Shown piece by piece: positions 55,801 through 63,825 of a stretch of DNA of 64,000 nt. The translations under genes were made by a program, and so were the position numbers. Under the pieces are notes generated by a model that saw only the letters and a program-made list of their open reading frames with translations, was not told where the DNA came from and did not search any database. The number at the start of each line of letters is the position of its first letter. The first letter of the stretch is position 1. Origin of the DNA: Bolinopsis microptera (Eukaryota; Ctenophora; Tentaculata; Lobata; Bolinopsidae); contig NC_087084.1 of assembly GCF_026151205.1 (NCBI RefSeq), positions 2,022,312 through 2,086,311 of the forward strand, in the 5' to 3' direction.

Positions 55801-58526
55801 TCTCTCCTCATCGGAGCAAAAAGTTTAAACCAAACACGGCCACTGGTCTCATAAAATTTATAAAAAAACCAAATAAGGTTAAATTAATTAACACACATTT
55901 GAAAGCAACTCAACTAACAGCCTCAAGAGTCAAGAATCCGCGGTATCACTCATATTCAATTGTCTACTGTGGCTTCCATCGCGCATCTAATAGCGTACTA
56001 TAAATTTAACTTATTTGATATATTTAACATATTTAATATAATATATTATTTAATATAATATAATATATTTAACATATTTATTATTTATTTTGACATATAT
56101 CGTGTTTCAGGTAGGAGGGTTTGACGGTATCTCCCCAATTGACACAGTAGAATGCTACAACCAGTCCACCAACACGTGGAGTAGTATGGGGAGGATGATC
56201 TCAGCTAGAAGGGGAGCTGGGGTTACTAATCTTAACGATAAGATATACGCTGTCGGGGGTTATGATGGTGAGTAGTAGTGAGGGGGGACGAAGTTTAGAG
56301 AGATGAGGTTTAGAGAGATGAGGTTTAGATAGTCGAGGTTTAGAATTGACACAGTAGAATGCTACAACCAGTCCACCAACACGTGGAGTAGTATGGGGAG
56401 GATGATCTCAGCTAGAAGGGGAGCTGGGGTTACTAATCTTAACGATAAGATATACGCTGTCGGGGGTTATGATGGTGAGTAGTAGTGAGGGAGGACGAGG
56501 TTTAGAGAGACGAGGTTTAGAGAGATGAGGTTTAGAGAGATGAGGTTTAGAGAGATGAGGTTTAGAGAGATGAGGTTTAGAGAGATGAGGTTGAGAGTGA
56601 TGAGGTTTAGAGAGACGAGGTTTAGAGAGATGAGGTTTAGAGAGATGAAGTTGAGAGAGTTGAGGTTTAGAGAGATGATGTTGAGAGAGATGAGGTTGAG
56701 AGGGATGAGGTTTAGAGAGATGAGGTTTAGATAGTTAGGTTGAGAGAGATGAGGTTTAGATAGTCGAGGTTGAGAGAGATGAGGTTTAGAGAGATAAGGT
56801 TTAGAGAGATGAGGTTGAGAGAGATGAGGTTGAGAGAGATGAGGTTTAGAGAGATAAGGTTTAGAGAGATGAGGTTGAGAGAGATGAGGTTTAGAGAGAT
56901 GAAGTTTAGATAGATGATGTTTAGAGAGATGATGTTTAGAGAGATGAGGTTTAGAAAGATGAGGTTTAGAGAGATGAGGTTTAGATAGATGATGTTTAGA
57001 GAGATGAGGTTTAGAGAGATGAGGTTTAGAGAGATGAGGTTTAGAGAGATGAGGTTGAGAGATGAGGTTTAGAGAGATGAGGTTTAGAGAGATGATGCTT
57101 AGAGAGATGAGGTTTAGAGAGATGAGGTTGAGAGAGATGAGGTTTAGAGAGATGAGGTTTAGAGAGATGAGGTTGAGAGATGAGGTTTAGAGAGATGAGG
57201 TTTAGAGAGATGATGCTTAGAGAGATGAGGTTTAGAGAGATGAGGTTGAGAGAGATGAGGTTTAGAGAGATGAGGTTTAGAGAGATGAGGTTTAGAGAGA
57301 TGAGGTTGAGAGAGATGAGGTTTAGAGAGATGAGGTTGAAAGAGATGATGCTTAGAGAGATGAGGTTTAGAGAGATGAGGTTTAGAGAGATGAGGTTTAG
57401 AGAGATGAGGTTTAGATAGTCGAGGTTTAGAATTTTAATGTGTGGCTTTAACCTGCGTCTCATGAAATAATTGAGTTAGAGCTTTGAAATTCCGATTGCC
57501 TTTTAGAGTCAACTAGTTGATGACGATGTATCATTCTCTTACCGTAATTATCTGCTGAATATGAATAGCCATTGTACTGTTAGCGTTAAGCTCGAAAACA
57601 TATAAACTAGTTCAGTAAATTTTATGCAATATGAATTTGTGGACTACGTTAGCTGACGTTGAGTATGAATATTGAATTCGACAAGTCAGTAATGACTGAT
57701 GATGCTATTAAGCTGCATTATTTTTCATGTCTTCATGATCATCAGCATTCTTACTGAATATCTCTTCTTATATCTCTACTTATATCTTGTTACTTAAGTT
57801 ATATCCTTTACTCTAACCAATCCCACAGGCACTAAATTATTGAGTCAGTGTGAGGTGTACCACGACAATACCAACAGTTGGGAGCCCATTGCTACACTCC
57901 AAACCTGCAGATTTGCACTCGGAGCTGCATCCCTCGATAAAAAAATCTACGCTGTTGGTATGTGCCCTTTTTTACTCTATCTGATGCAGTAGGCGGGTGG
58001 GGGCAGGCCATTATTATATGCACCGGTTATTTGAAGGCTATTCCCAATCCTAAATCTCGCCCCAATCCTAAATCAACCTTTTAAAAAAATTTTAATTCTA
58101 CTTCTAGCCCTCCATAAATCATAAATAATTTTACTATTGCATTAATAACACAATTGATTAAATTTAATCAAAATATATTAAATCTAAAAATATCAAATTT
58201 ACTGATACAAAGCTTATCAAAAATATAAAGCTAATCAAAAATAATTTAATCAAAGTAGATTAAATCTATAAATATCAAATTTACTGATACAAAGCTAATC
58301 AAAAATATAAAGCTAATCAAAAATAATTTAATCAAAGTTACAATATCAAATTTACTGATACATAGCTAATCAAAAATAATTTGGTTCAATATTTATTAAT
58401 TAACCAATTAATCAACTAATTTTACCTCCCAGGCGGGTTTGACGGGCTATCCCACTTGTCTACAGTTGAGATGTATGACCCTTATTCGAACTCTTGGAAT
58501 AACGTCGCTTCTATGAGCATGAGCAG
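37762..58526 (+). CDS. BTB-BACK-Kelch (KLHL-type) protein, 3' incomplete
   Basis: Fifteen exons join in phase: 37762-37893, 38081-38242, 38391-38495, 39314-39413, 39729-39832, 40467-40613, 50194-50274, 50491-50631, 50915-51068, 51470-51575, 51756-51901, 52079-52224, 56111-56267, 57829-57957, 58433-58526. About 634 residues result. BTB starts near residue 88 (FCNVVLIVNDA, AHKSVLAASSTFFRAMF, EFAYTGNI). BACK spans about 167-324 (FLPVRDACCDFLHRHF...NTVGIRYFA). Kelch repeats begin near residue 443 (VEYYNPTLDKWYEAGPL, IYAVGGYDG, IYAVGGFDG, VEMYDPYSNSW). Three blades are complete and a fourth is partial, so about two blades should lie beyond 58526. Proteins of this build are usually Cul3 ubiquitin-ligase adaptors. 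A basic low-complexity linker of about 120 residues between BACK and Kelch is unusual. ATG 37762 has a good context (GCAAAATGC). Confidence 0.82.
38676..38756. repeat. Short TTAAATTAAATAAAC array
   Basis: Four to five AT-rich units of about 14-15 bp in the intron between Kelch-gene exons 3 and 4. Confidence 0.6.
38812..39250. repeat. 99-bp tandem repeat carrying splice-acceptor strings
   Basis: Four full units (starts 38812, 38911, 39010, 39109) and a partial fifth at 39208. Each carries ACACTTTACAATTTACAG, resembling the real acceptor of exon 4 (AATTACAATTTACAG at 39313). None is followed by the exon; the next string is ATCGAATGGTGCACAATGAG. Confidence 0.85.
39927..40452. repeat. Trinucleotide/9-bp microsatellite (AAC/CAGTAAC)
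   Basis: AACAACAAT and AACCACAGT triplet runs fill the intron before exon 6 of the Kelch gene. A roughly 90-bp motif containing AACCCCAGTAACTACAATAG is duplicated (about 39973 and 40272). Long open frames on both strands encode only Thr/Ile/Val runs and are not genes. Confidence 0.85.
40691..40797 (+). mobile_element. SINE-like insertion with hammerhead ribozyme
   Basis: A non-AT block of about 107 bp interrupts a long (AT)n tract. It begins GTAATCGCAAGG. GGATCGATACCCG at 40708-40720 resembles a tRNA B box (GGTTCGANTCC). The hammerhead follows 31 bases later, and the AT tract resumes after it. This order (pol III-like box, then hammerhead) is known from SINE-like satellites such as schistosome Sm-alpha. 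No clear A box or target duplication is visible, so the element may be partial. Confidence 0.55.
40752..40794 (+). ncRNA. Type I hammerhead ribozyme
   Basis: Helix I is CCATA (40752-40756) paired with TATGG (40790-40794). The core CTGATGA is at 40757-40763. Helix II is GTCC/GGAC (40764-40767, 40773-40776) with loop TAATA. GAA follows at 40777-40779. Helix III is ACA/TGT (40780-40782, 40786-40788) with loop CTG, and C17 is at 40789, where self-cleavage would occur. All conserved core bases, the A15.1-U16.1 pair and H17 = C are present. The 3-bp helix III is minimal, as in metazoan retroelement hammerheads that often work as dimers. Activity is inferred. Confidence 0.9.
40846..45058 (-). mobile_element. 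I-superfamily non-LTR retrotransposon in a Kelch-gene intron
   Basis: On the minus strand the order is endonuclease, reverse transcriptase, RNase H, 3' UTR (41087-40876), then a 30-base poly(A) tail, seen here as poly(T) at 40846-40875. The 5' end is not certain; the GC-richer DNA up to about 46380 may be its 5' part. RNase H after RT, with APE-type endonuclease before it, is the layout of the I group (I, LOA and relatives). It is antisense to the host gene. Confidence 0.85.
41088..45058 (-). pseudogene. Non-LTR ORF2 (endonuclease-RT-RNase H) with one frameshift
   Basis: The endonuclease frame is open from about 45055 to the shift and shows TEPY, GSDTNSHHTLWG, IIDLTI and SDHRYI, matching the APE-type fold. 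A one-base loss near 44070-44075, just after the residues NTDW, moves coding into the frame that runs to TAA at 41088. That frame continues upstream of the ATG at 43706 (for example NAWRTF just before it), so 43706 is not the true start. RT motifs are LDIEGAFDNV, GCPQGGILSPFLW and FADD. RNase H has all four catalytic residues (YTDGS, TEL, SDS, AAH). A CX2CX8HX4C motif (CPKCG...) lies near the C terminus. Apart from the shift it looks intact and young. Confidence 0.85.
45246..45357. repeat. 110-bp direct repeat, copy A
   Basis: Matches 46132-46240 with about ten differences (shared core GATCGCAATGC, ACTGTCGATTCAAAGT, GACTGCAAACAACTTTACTT). On the minus strand both copies read GGTVTIH.DQLKQVKLFAVG with few changes, but stops lie near on each side. 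It could be a duplicated part of the retrotransposon's 5' region or of an ORF1. Confidence 0.6.
45358..46131. other. Unassigned DNA between the direct repeats
   Basis: Not recognised. Possibly the 5' untranslated part or a degraded ORF1 of the adjacent retrotransposon; no convincing coding frame in either direction. Confidence 0.3.
46132..46240. repeat. 110-bp direct repeat, copy B
   Basis: Second copy, 886 bp from copy A, in a GC-richer region (about 46050-46380). The differences are spread over all codon positions in both candidate frames, so selection for a protein cannot be argued from these two copies. Confidence 0.6.
46990..47268 (+). other. Open frame of about 90 codons, unrecognised
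   Basis: Stop-to-stop frame from about 46996 to TAA at 47266 with protein-like composition (WANERLQATEGS, YLSARTRKLYERLFLRV, IEDYLFDLIREIHRRSF). There is no ATG near its start. It could be an exon or transposon remnant. I do not recognise a family. Confidence 0.25.
47361..47440 (+). promoter_or_regulatory. Putative promoter/5' leader of the 7TM gene with CTCTTCACAGACT repeats
   Basis: TTATATAA at 47363 is a TATA-like box about 95 bp before the ATG at 47458. Between them lie four or five diverged CTCTTCACAGACT units. Inference only. Confidence 0.35.
47458..48851 (+). pseudogene. Class A 7TM receptor with a frameshift after TM1
   Basis: The first frame starts at ATG 47458 and encodes an N terminus with a glycosylation site and TM1 (LLLTGMLLVAVLGNMAAL). 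It shifts by one base near 47640-47650 into the frame holding TM2-TM7 (KLYILIVFVDIS..., NFLIKFSMFLVALLSVTRA, ..., LLCNIPVFLYY in TM6, NAAINPCLY as NPxxY in TM7). The DRY motif is replaced by TRA. No GT-AG intron explains the shift, so it is an indel or sequencing error. The C-terminal tail runs into a 15-bp repeat array, where a second one-base loss near 48827 changes the frame and ends the protein with SLSRTLLG. It lies within an intron of the Kelch gene, on the same strand. Confidence 0.65.
48676..48955. repeat. 15-bp minisatellite (GAACTCTGTTGGGTT/GAGTC)
   Basis: About 18 units, the first 11 translated as alternating NSVES and NSVGL at the receptor's C terminus, the rest after its stop. 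Degraded units continue to about 49070. Confidence 0.85.
49380..49880 (-). pseudogene. Decayed non-LTR retrotransposon 3' coding end
   Basis: One minus-strand frame starting near 49850 reads LYKSMVRSLLDHCCPLWHPS, then (after a stop) ELESVQKAFTARITGI, LQRLSLMSLQRRRDQFILLH, and further down SLYDNSFPVISRGM. This is the typical post-RT region of Jockey/CR1-like elements (SLL.YC.PLW.P....I..LE.VQ..FTRRI). Several in-frame stops make it a relic. The plus-strand open frame at 49421-49609 is its shadow. Confidence 0.7.
50735..50905. repeat. Heptamer TCTTATC array
   Basis: About 23 units of TCTTATC, some TCCTTATC-like variants, directly before the acceptor of Kelch-gene exon 9. The pyrimidine-rich strand could act as a long polypyrimidine tract. 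Confidence 0.85.
52225..53270. other. Kelch intron 5' part; weak SINE-like remnant near 52560-52665
   Basis: No gene is seen before the minus-strand receptor. On the minus strand GGCCAGGTAGCACAGTTGGT (near 52660) looks like a tRNA A box, suggesting an old SINE; no B box follows. Confidence 0.25.
53277..54242 (-). CDS. Class A 7TM receptor nested in a Kelch-gene intron
   Basis: The frame is open from 54242 to TGA at 53277. The first ATG is at 54143, directly at TM1, but an N-glycosylation site (NRT) and open sequence upstream, plus an acceptor-like ATTAATCTAG next to 54242, suggest a 5' exon. Seven hydrophobic segments are visible: GVIGVLGTISNSVSISYFIG (TM1), LYILLSIIDLLVCVLAVGIS (TM2), VFITGFITSLLAVIAAVNVA (TM3), ASVLVFGVIVLIFETC (TM4), FTWIFLMVIMSNALSI (TM5), VIMVSTLFCLCNIGSFVVYG (TM6) and LLPLNSACNPVVYLARK (TM7 with NPxxY). 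DRY is absent from TM3; the VASPxx string there is shared with the 47.5-kb receptor, suggesting one family. The ligand is unknown. It lies antisense inside the intron between Kelch exons 12 and 13. Confidence 0.7.
   Translation of the reverse strand, partial: GKDQYLEDLEHKGSTSSLVEVILPNRTTIIQRIMATILAAIKVSSGVIGVLGTISNSVSISYFIGKILRSNVRSANSEGSKLRLYILLSIIDLLVCVLAVGISIAVDIPSDHKVDVSMILNIFKVCVFITGFITSLLAVIAAVNVASPLYIVDQKAIYASVLVFGVIVLIFETCYKFSACSCDSYTTENVVLPNEFLIFTWIFLMVIMSNALSIMNICQANSQSALGEIARREAVTVIMVSTLFCLCNIGSFVVYGLGIFFKDVYIKTHKYHLELLFNFLLLPLNSACNPVVYLARKTDMRAYATKMRRKITSCGVHEEVV
54243..56110. other. Kelch intron 3' part, AT-rich, no gene seen
   Basis: Contains a few 11-bp AAGTTATATAT repeats near 55705-55745. 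No exon supported. Confidence 0.4.
56281..57432. repeat. 15-bp minisatellite GAGGTTTAGAGAGAT
   Basis: About 70 units in the intron after Kelch exon 13, with variants (GAGGTTGAGAGAGAT, GATGCTTAGAGAGAT, GTTTAGATAGTC). Long open frames on both strands (MRFREMRFRE... and its reverse) are products of the 15-bp period. The array encloses a partial copy of exon 13. Confidence 0.88.
56344..56488 (+). pseudogene. Partial duplicate of Kelch exon 13
   Basis: Identical, as far as I can read, to 56140-56281 (from ATTGACACAG through the donor GTGAGTAGTAGTGAGG). It is preceded by GGTTTAGA from the minisatellite instead of the true exon start, so an acceptor-like AG exists but the phase is wrong; inclusion would meet a stop at once. 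It arose by a local duplication together with minisatellite units. Confidence 0.85.
57433..57828. other. Kelch intron remainder
   Basis: AT-rich sequence between the 15-bp array and exon 14; nothing else seen. Confidence 0.35.
58144..58385. repeat. AT-rich imperfect repeat before exon 15
   Basis: Three diverged copies of a unit of about 85 bp containing TCAAATTTACTGATACAAAG and CTAATCAAAAATAATTTAAT. Confidence 0.65.
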
Positions 58527-59764
58527 GTTAGTCCTTACTTCTTTTACCCCTCACGAGGTCACGATATATATTCACGATATTGAAAACTAGTTTTGGTATT
58601 CTAGTTATTATTGGTGTTTGCAGTGGGTGTATGATATCTCCCTATAAGGATATCAATTATCAGGTTAAGTATCAGGTTAACATGCCTTTTACCTTAGCTT
58701 ACATAATAAATTGTCATGTCTTCATGTGAATAATACCTCCGGCGGACTTATCTCTGTGACTGTTAAAATACTCTTACTTTATAAGTACCACATCATTGTG
58801 TTCTTTGTAGATGAGTTTTATGTTTGAGTATTCTCTCAAAGGGTTCAAATTGTTTCCGACATATTCATCATTACATTTATAATTTATCTAACTAGTGACT
58901 AGTACTCTGCTCTACAGGTGTTTCACATATTCCATTCGACATTCATTTTATACATGATGTAGGTATGTGACACTGAGAATGGAAGGAAATTTGATATTCG
59001 GAGAAAATTACCTCCTTTAATTATCGTTTTGAATAAATGCTGAAATTTAATCCTTTACAATTCTCACTGCTTACCTGAGCACGTCTGTGTATTGATAGTT
59101 GGATAATATCCGGTTGGAAGAGATAAGGACAAATAAAACAGGAAGTTAAGAATGTAGGCAAATTTTCGGCGTCAACACCATCTTCAGGCTAAAATTGGTA
59201 TAAATGTTAGTATACAATTATAAATGGTTCTATTCTAGTTAAAATGCTAAATTAATTGGTATTATGTATTACATAAAATGGTGATGTACACACGTTTTAC
59301 ACTCTGTCCAAGTACATAATATCTACCGTAAATAAGGTATACTGTTTGTTGTTTGTTTGTTTATAGAACCCGTCCCAGTCTCGTATCGGAAACTGACGAA
59401 ACTCAATTTTGAGTGTGAATACGGGTGGTACCTGCAAAAGTGTTCATTATGCATTTGGAGTTATGTAAAACTGCAGTTATATTACAATAATTGTGCTAGT
59501 GTATTTTTATTATTTACGATCGATATCAGATCGGTATCCTTGCATATGCTTCCAAAATTGTAAATATTGAACTTTATGCACAATGTACTGGAATGGTTTG
59601 AAAGAGAAAAATATATATATATATTATATAGATTAATAAATTTCTTTCTTTTTTTTTTAAGTCGGGGAAAACATAGTATGTAACGTCGATACCAAACTAA
59701 TTATTGAGCGAATGAGTTGTTGATTTCTGGGTTGCAGAGTCCTCCTGTTTCCTCAGTCTTTGAA
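58527..59764. other. DNA after the last supported Kelch exon
   Basis: No continuation of the fourth Kelch blade could be supported here. An acceptor-like TTTATAG near 59366 gives only 14 codons before a stop (TRPSLVSETDETQF) and no Kelch pattern. The remaining exons are probably beyond the window, across the foldback element. Confidence 0.35.
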
Positions 59765-60636
59765 TTAGTTGCGGCAACTTGGTCGTTTAGCTCCGGACAG
59801 TCTATGCAACGTCTATGCAACGTCCATGCAACAACAAAAGAACCGTCTATGCAACGTCTATGCAACGTCCCTGCACAATGAACACTCTATGCACACTCCC
59901 TGCACGGTCAGTCTATGCAACGTCTATGCAACGTCTATGCAACGTCTATGCAACGTCCCTGCACAGTACCATATGAACACCGGCTACTAGCCGGCTACTA
60001 GCCGGCTAGTAGCCACTTTTGTAATAACAGCTCCTCAACTTCACATTACCAACCGGCTACTAACCGGCACTTGAAAAGTGGTCACTAGCCGGCTACTAAC
60101 CGGCTACTAGCCGGCTAGTGACCACAAAGTGGCTACTAACCGGCTACTAAGCGGTCACTAGCCGGCTATTAGCCGAGCTCTAAAGCAGACCTACTAGTAG
60201 CCGGTTCCAAACCGGCTACTAGCCGGCACTTAGAAAGCGGTCACTAGCCGGCTACTAACCGGCTACTAACCGGCTAGTAACCACCAAGTGGCTACTAACC
60301 GGTCACTAGCCGGCTCTTAAGCGGACCTACTAGTAGCCGGTTCCAAACCGGCTACTAGCCGGCTAGTGACCGCTTAGTAGCCGGTTAGTAGCCACTTTGT
60401 GGTCACTAGCCGGCTAGTAGCCGGTTAGTAGCCGGCTAGTGACCACTTTTCAAGTGCCGGTTAGTAGCCGGTTGTTAATGTGAAGTTGAGGAGCTGTTAT
60501 TACAAAAGTGGCTACTAGCCGGCTAGTAGCCGGCTAGTAGCCGGTGTTCATATGGTACTGCGCAGGGACGTTGCATAGACGTTGCATAGACGTTGCATAG
60601 ACTGAAGTTGCAGGGAGTGTGCATAGAGTGTTCATT

Positions 60637-63600
60637 GGGATTACACAGGATTTACACAGGATTACACAGGATTAAAATTAAATTATAGATCCATTATCAT
60701 GGACCGTCATAATTGTTTACAGAAGTTAATGAAAACAATCATCTTTGCTTGAAGTCAGGGCCAGGGTTATCCTTGAGTCTTAATTATGACTAATTCGCGA
60801 GGTTCTCACCAAATTGATAGTAAAATTGTTTAAGTTTCGTGCATTTGAATTACGCTGACGCGTATCTTCGGTGAAGCTATTTCGCTCTTCGGAGCAGCGA
60901 AGGAAAAAAGTGCACACACAGTTGACAGCATAGGAGCGCCTTTCTTGAAATTGAGTATACTGTGGGGTGTTTGGTTGAATATCAAGTGAGCGGTGGCAGT
61001 GAATATGGAGGCTCTGGTGATTTTGAGGAATTACAGTTGAGTAAGGAGACAAAATTTCCATGAGATGATCTTTGAGATTTGTTTCATTGATATTGCTGGA
61101 GTCGGTGATTTCATTGCTTATTTCAATGATTGGCATTTGAGAAAGATTTTTGACTAATTTCGACCTCTGTTTTGAATACAAGTCACAAATGTAAAGAACA
61201 TGCGACTCGTCTTCGATGGTCTCAACGCCCATACTTGATTGGCACCAACCACATAGTCTTTGCTCACGGGGTGTGTTGGAGTATCTGCCTCTTTCAATAT
61301 GGAGATCATGTGCGCTGATTCTAAGTTTTGTGGTACTGTAACGACGAGAAAAGCCTTTGCATAAGTATAAGTAGGGCTCTCGGTTGAAGGTGTGTTTGAT
61401 TGAGTGATAGAATGAGAGTTTAGAAGAAGTAGATTTTTGATATTGCCAACATTTTTTGAATTGATTGGTTAGAGCTTCGATGATTTTAGGAATTCTATAC
61501 TTTTTGCTGCATAGTGGTTTGATGGATTGACTAAAATTTGACTGATTTATGAGGGAGTCTTTTAATAATTTGTGATCACTTACAGGGTTGGGCGCGGCTT
61601 TGTTAGCTGCATTTGTATTGAGAATTCGGTGCGCAGTTACGTGATCTAGTTTGTAAATTTCATCTAGTTCAAGGAGTGGTTTTATGTATCGATACCAAGG
61701 TAAGTTTAGTGATTTTTGTTCTTTTACGGCTGCAGTGACAAACGAATTCGACTTTGATTTTGTATTTAGCCTTTTGAAGTAATTTAACGTTAAGCGAATT
61801 GATTGATAAATCAGAGGAACTCTTCCTGTTTCTCCCCAAACACCTACATTTGATGCTTTACGATGGACTCCCAATGCCCATTTTAGGAATGAAATATGCA
61901 CTCTTTCTTGCAGAGAGGCGCTGATTTTTTTAAGTAAGTTAGTAGCGGTTGCTTCTGTCGAGTTAATCGTTTTGCAAAGAGATTTATTGATCGTACTAGT
62001 GGGTGTCCATATCGGAGCACCATATAATAGAATGGGCTTGATGAGAGAGTCGAACAGTGTAAGGAGTGCTTTAAAAGATAACTTTGAACGCATGACAACC
62101 CTTTTCAGGCCAAAAAATGCACGCATTGCTTTGGTTTTAAGGTTTTGTTGAGCGATCTGTACTTGACCCGATTGATGAAGTTCAAATCCAAGGTAACAAT
62201 AACTGTCAACAATTTCAAGATTAGATCCGTTGAGTGTAAATTTGATGTTTTGTATGTCCTGTTTTAACGTTTTCTTACCAAAGATGACTGCTTGAGTTTT
62301 GAGTTCATTGATTTCAATGCCCCACTCCTTACAAAAATTACCGAGAATATTAAGTTGCTTTTGAGTGGTTTCCTGGTCGAGTGAAAGGAGTATAAGGTCA
62401 TCCGCCCACAGTAGGTGGCTAACAGTCAAATTTGAAAGTACGGGGCAATTTGGAAAATCTAGGAGGCAGGACATATCACTGAGAAAAACTTTAAAAAGAT
62501 CAGGTGAGAGTGGGTGACCTTGTTCTGTACCTTTACGTATCTGGAAGCGTTTACTGAGGTGACCAGATAATTTTATGTAAGCGTACGAGTTTGAGTACAT
62601 ATTTTTGAGGACATTGTAGAAGTTTCCAGTTATGCCATTTTTTGCGAGTTTGAGGAAAAGGGCTTGACGGCAGACTGAGTCGAATGCTTTTTTAAAATCA
62701 ACAAATACTGCATATACAGGTTTCCCCAAAAGTTTATATTTTGAAGCTATAGTTTTCATGGTTAGTATGTGATCGTATGTTTGAGCTTTCTTTGTGAAGC
62801 CTAGTTGGTTAGGTGGATCAGGGCAGTTTTCAGAGCGGAAGCGAATGAGTCGTTCTAAGAGAATAGTTGAAAATAGTTTTCCTATGACACTGCTGACAGC
62901 AACTGCACGGTAGTTGTCAGGATCTGATTTATTACCCTTTTTATGAAGTGGAGATATAATGCTGACGTTCCAGGGATAAATTCCTTGTGAGAAGCAGGCG
63001 TTGAAGAGGTTCAACATAATCAATTTATGATTGGTGTCCAGAGATTTTATAATTTCGTTATTAATCATGTCGAGTGAGGAAGCTTTACCATTTTTTAGGG
63101 ATTTTATACTAGAGTCAAGTTCTGTTTTGGTGATTAAGGAGTTGAGTGACTCAGGATGAGTTGCACCTTGATTTATCAAGTCAGCTTGATCAATCATAGA
63201 AACTTTTTTATTTTCATTTATTGTTTTGTGGTTATCGGAATATAGGTTACCAAAAAAAGTCTCGAATCTATTCATATCATGACTGTCAAAATTTAAAGTT
63301 TCCTTTTTCTGATTTTTTAGTTTTTTGAAAGATTGCCAGTTGAGAATTTTCCCCCCCTCTATGTCCTCATTCATACGTGCGAAGAATTCGTTTTTGGCAG
63401 AGTTCTTCAAACGCTTATAGCTACCCTTGACAAGATAATAGTTTTCACGTATAAGGTTGTTTGACGGGAATTTTGAGGTTGCATCTGTAGCTTTACGAAA
63501 TTCTCTTTTACCTAATCTCGTTTTCCAGTTAAACCAAGGTTTGTTTGAGGTGTGAGATTTTTTGGGTGGTTTGGTTTGTTTGAAACACTTCGAGGCCATG

Positions 63601-63825
63601 TCGCGAAGGTGTTCTGAAAGTCGTTTGTTAATGTCTTTGAGTTCAGTTTCATAATTACGGTCATTGTCTGCTAAAATATTTTGATTGGTGAGTAAGTCGA
63701 TGTTCGATTGAAGTTCATGGATTAAGGTCAATGATAGATTTTCTGACTGAGCTTCGAAAAAGTCGTCTTTGTTCTCTTCGTTGATAATGTATCTGGTTGG
63801 CGCTGTCTGATAAGTGACCTGTAAT
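60637..63825 (-). mobile_element. 5'-truncated CR1/Jockey-like retrotransposon nested in the foldback element
   Basis: Comparison with the intact foldback copy (GTGTTCATT joined to GTGCAGGG near 29801) shows that 3189 bp have been inserted between 60636 and 63826. The 3' end on the minus strand carries AATCCTGTGT short tandem repeats instead of poly(A), as in CR1-like elements. No clear target duplication is visible, also common in that group. The endonuclease domain is missing. Confidence 0.8.
60780..63825 (-). CDS. Reverse transcriptase ORF, 5' partial
   Basis: Open over about 1015 codons to TAA at 60780. The frame also continues upstream through 62 bases of foldback arm to an ATG at 63887, so the first 21 or so residues from that ATG are not retrotransposon-derived. 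Counting from it, RT motifs are VDFKKAFDSV (about 396-405), EQGHPLSPDLF (about 455-465), LLWADDL (about 492-498), YLGF (about 565) and YGAPIW (about 622). A CX2C...HX4C zinc-knuckle-like motif (CGWC...HVLYIC) lies near residue 910. There is no RNase H and no endonuclease. The long undamaged frame suggests recent insertion, but the truncated copy should be unable to move by itself. Confidence 0.85.

Noticed and set aside
56525-57463. MRFRE repeat protein and opposite-strand NLISL repeat protein
   Set aside because: The 15-bp minisatellite period forces open frames; it sits in a Kelch-gene intron.
59366-59410. Possible last exon of the Kelch gene
   Set aside because: The phase fits, but the peptide lacks Kelch features and stops after 14 codons.
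59769-59990. Open frame rich in LCNVYATS repeats
   Set aside because: It is the translated 11-mer block of the foldback element arm.
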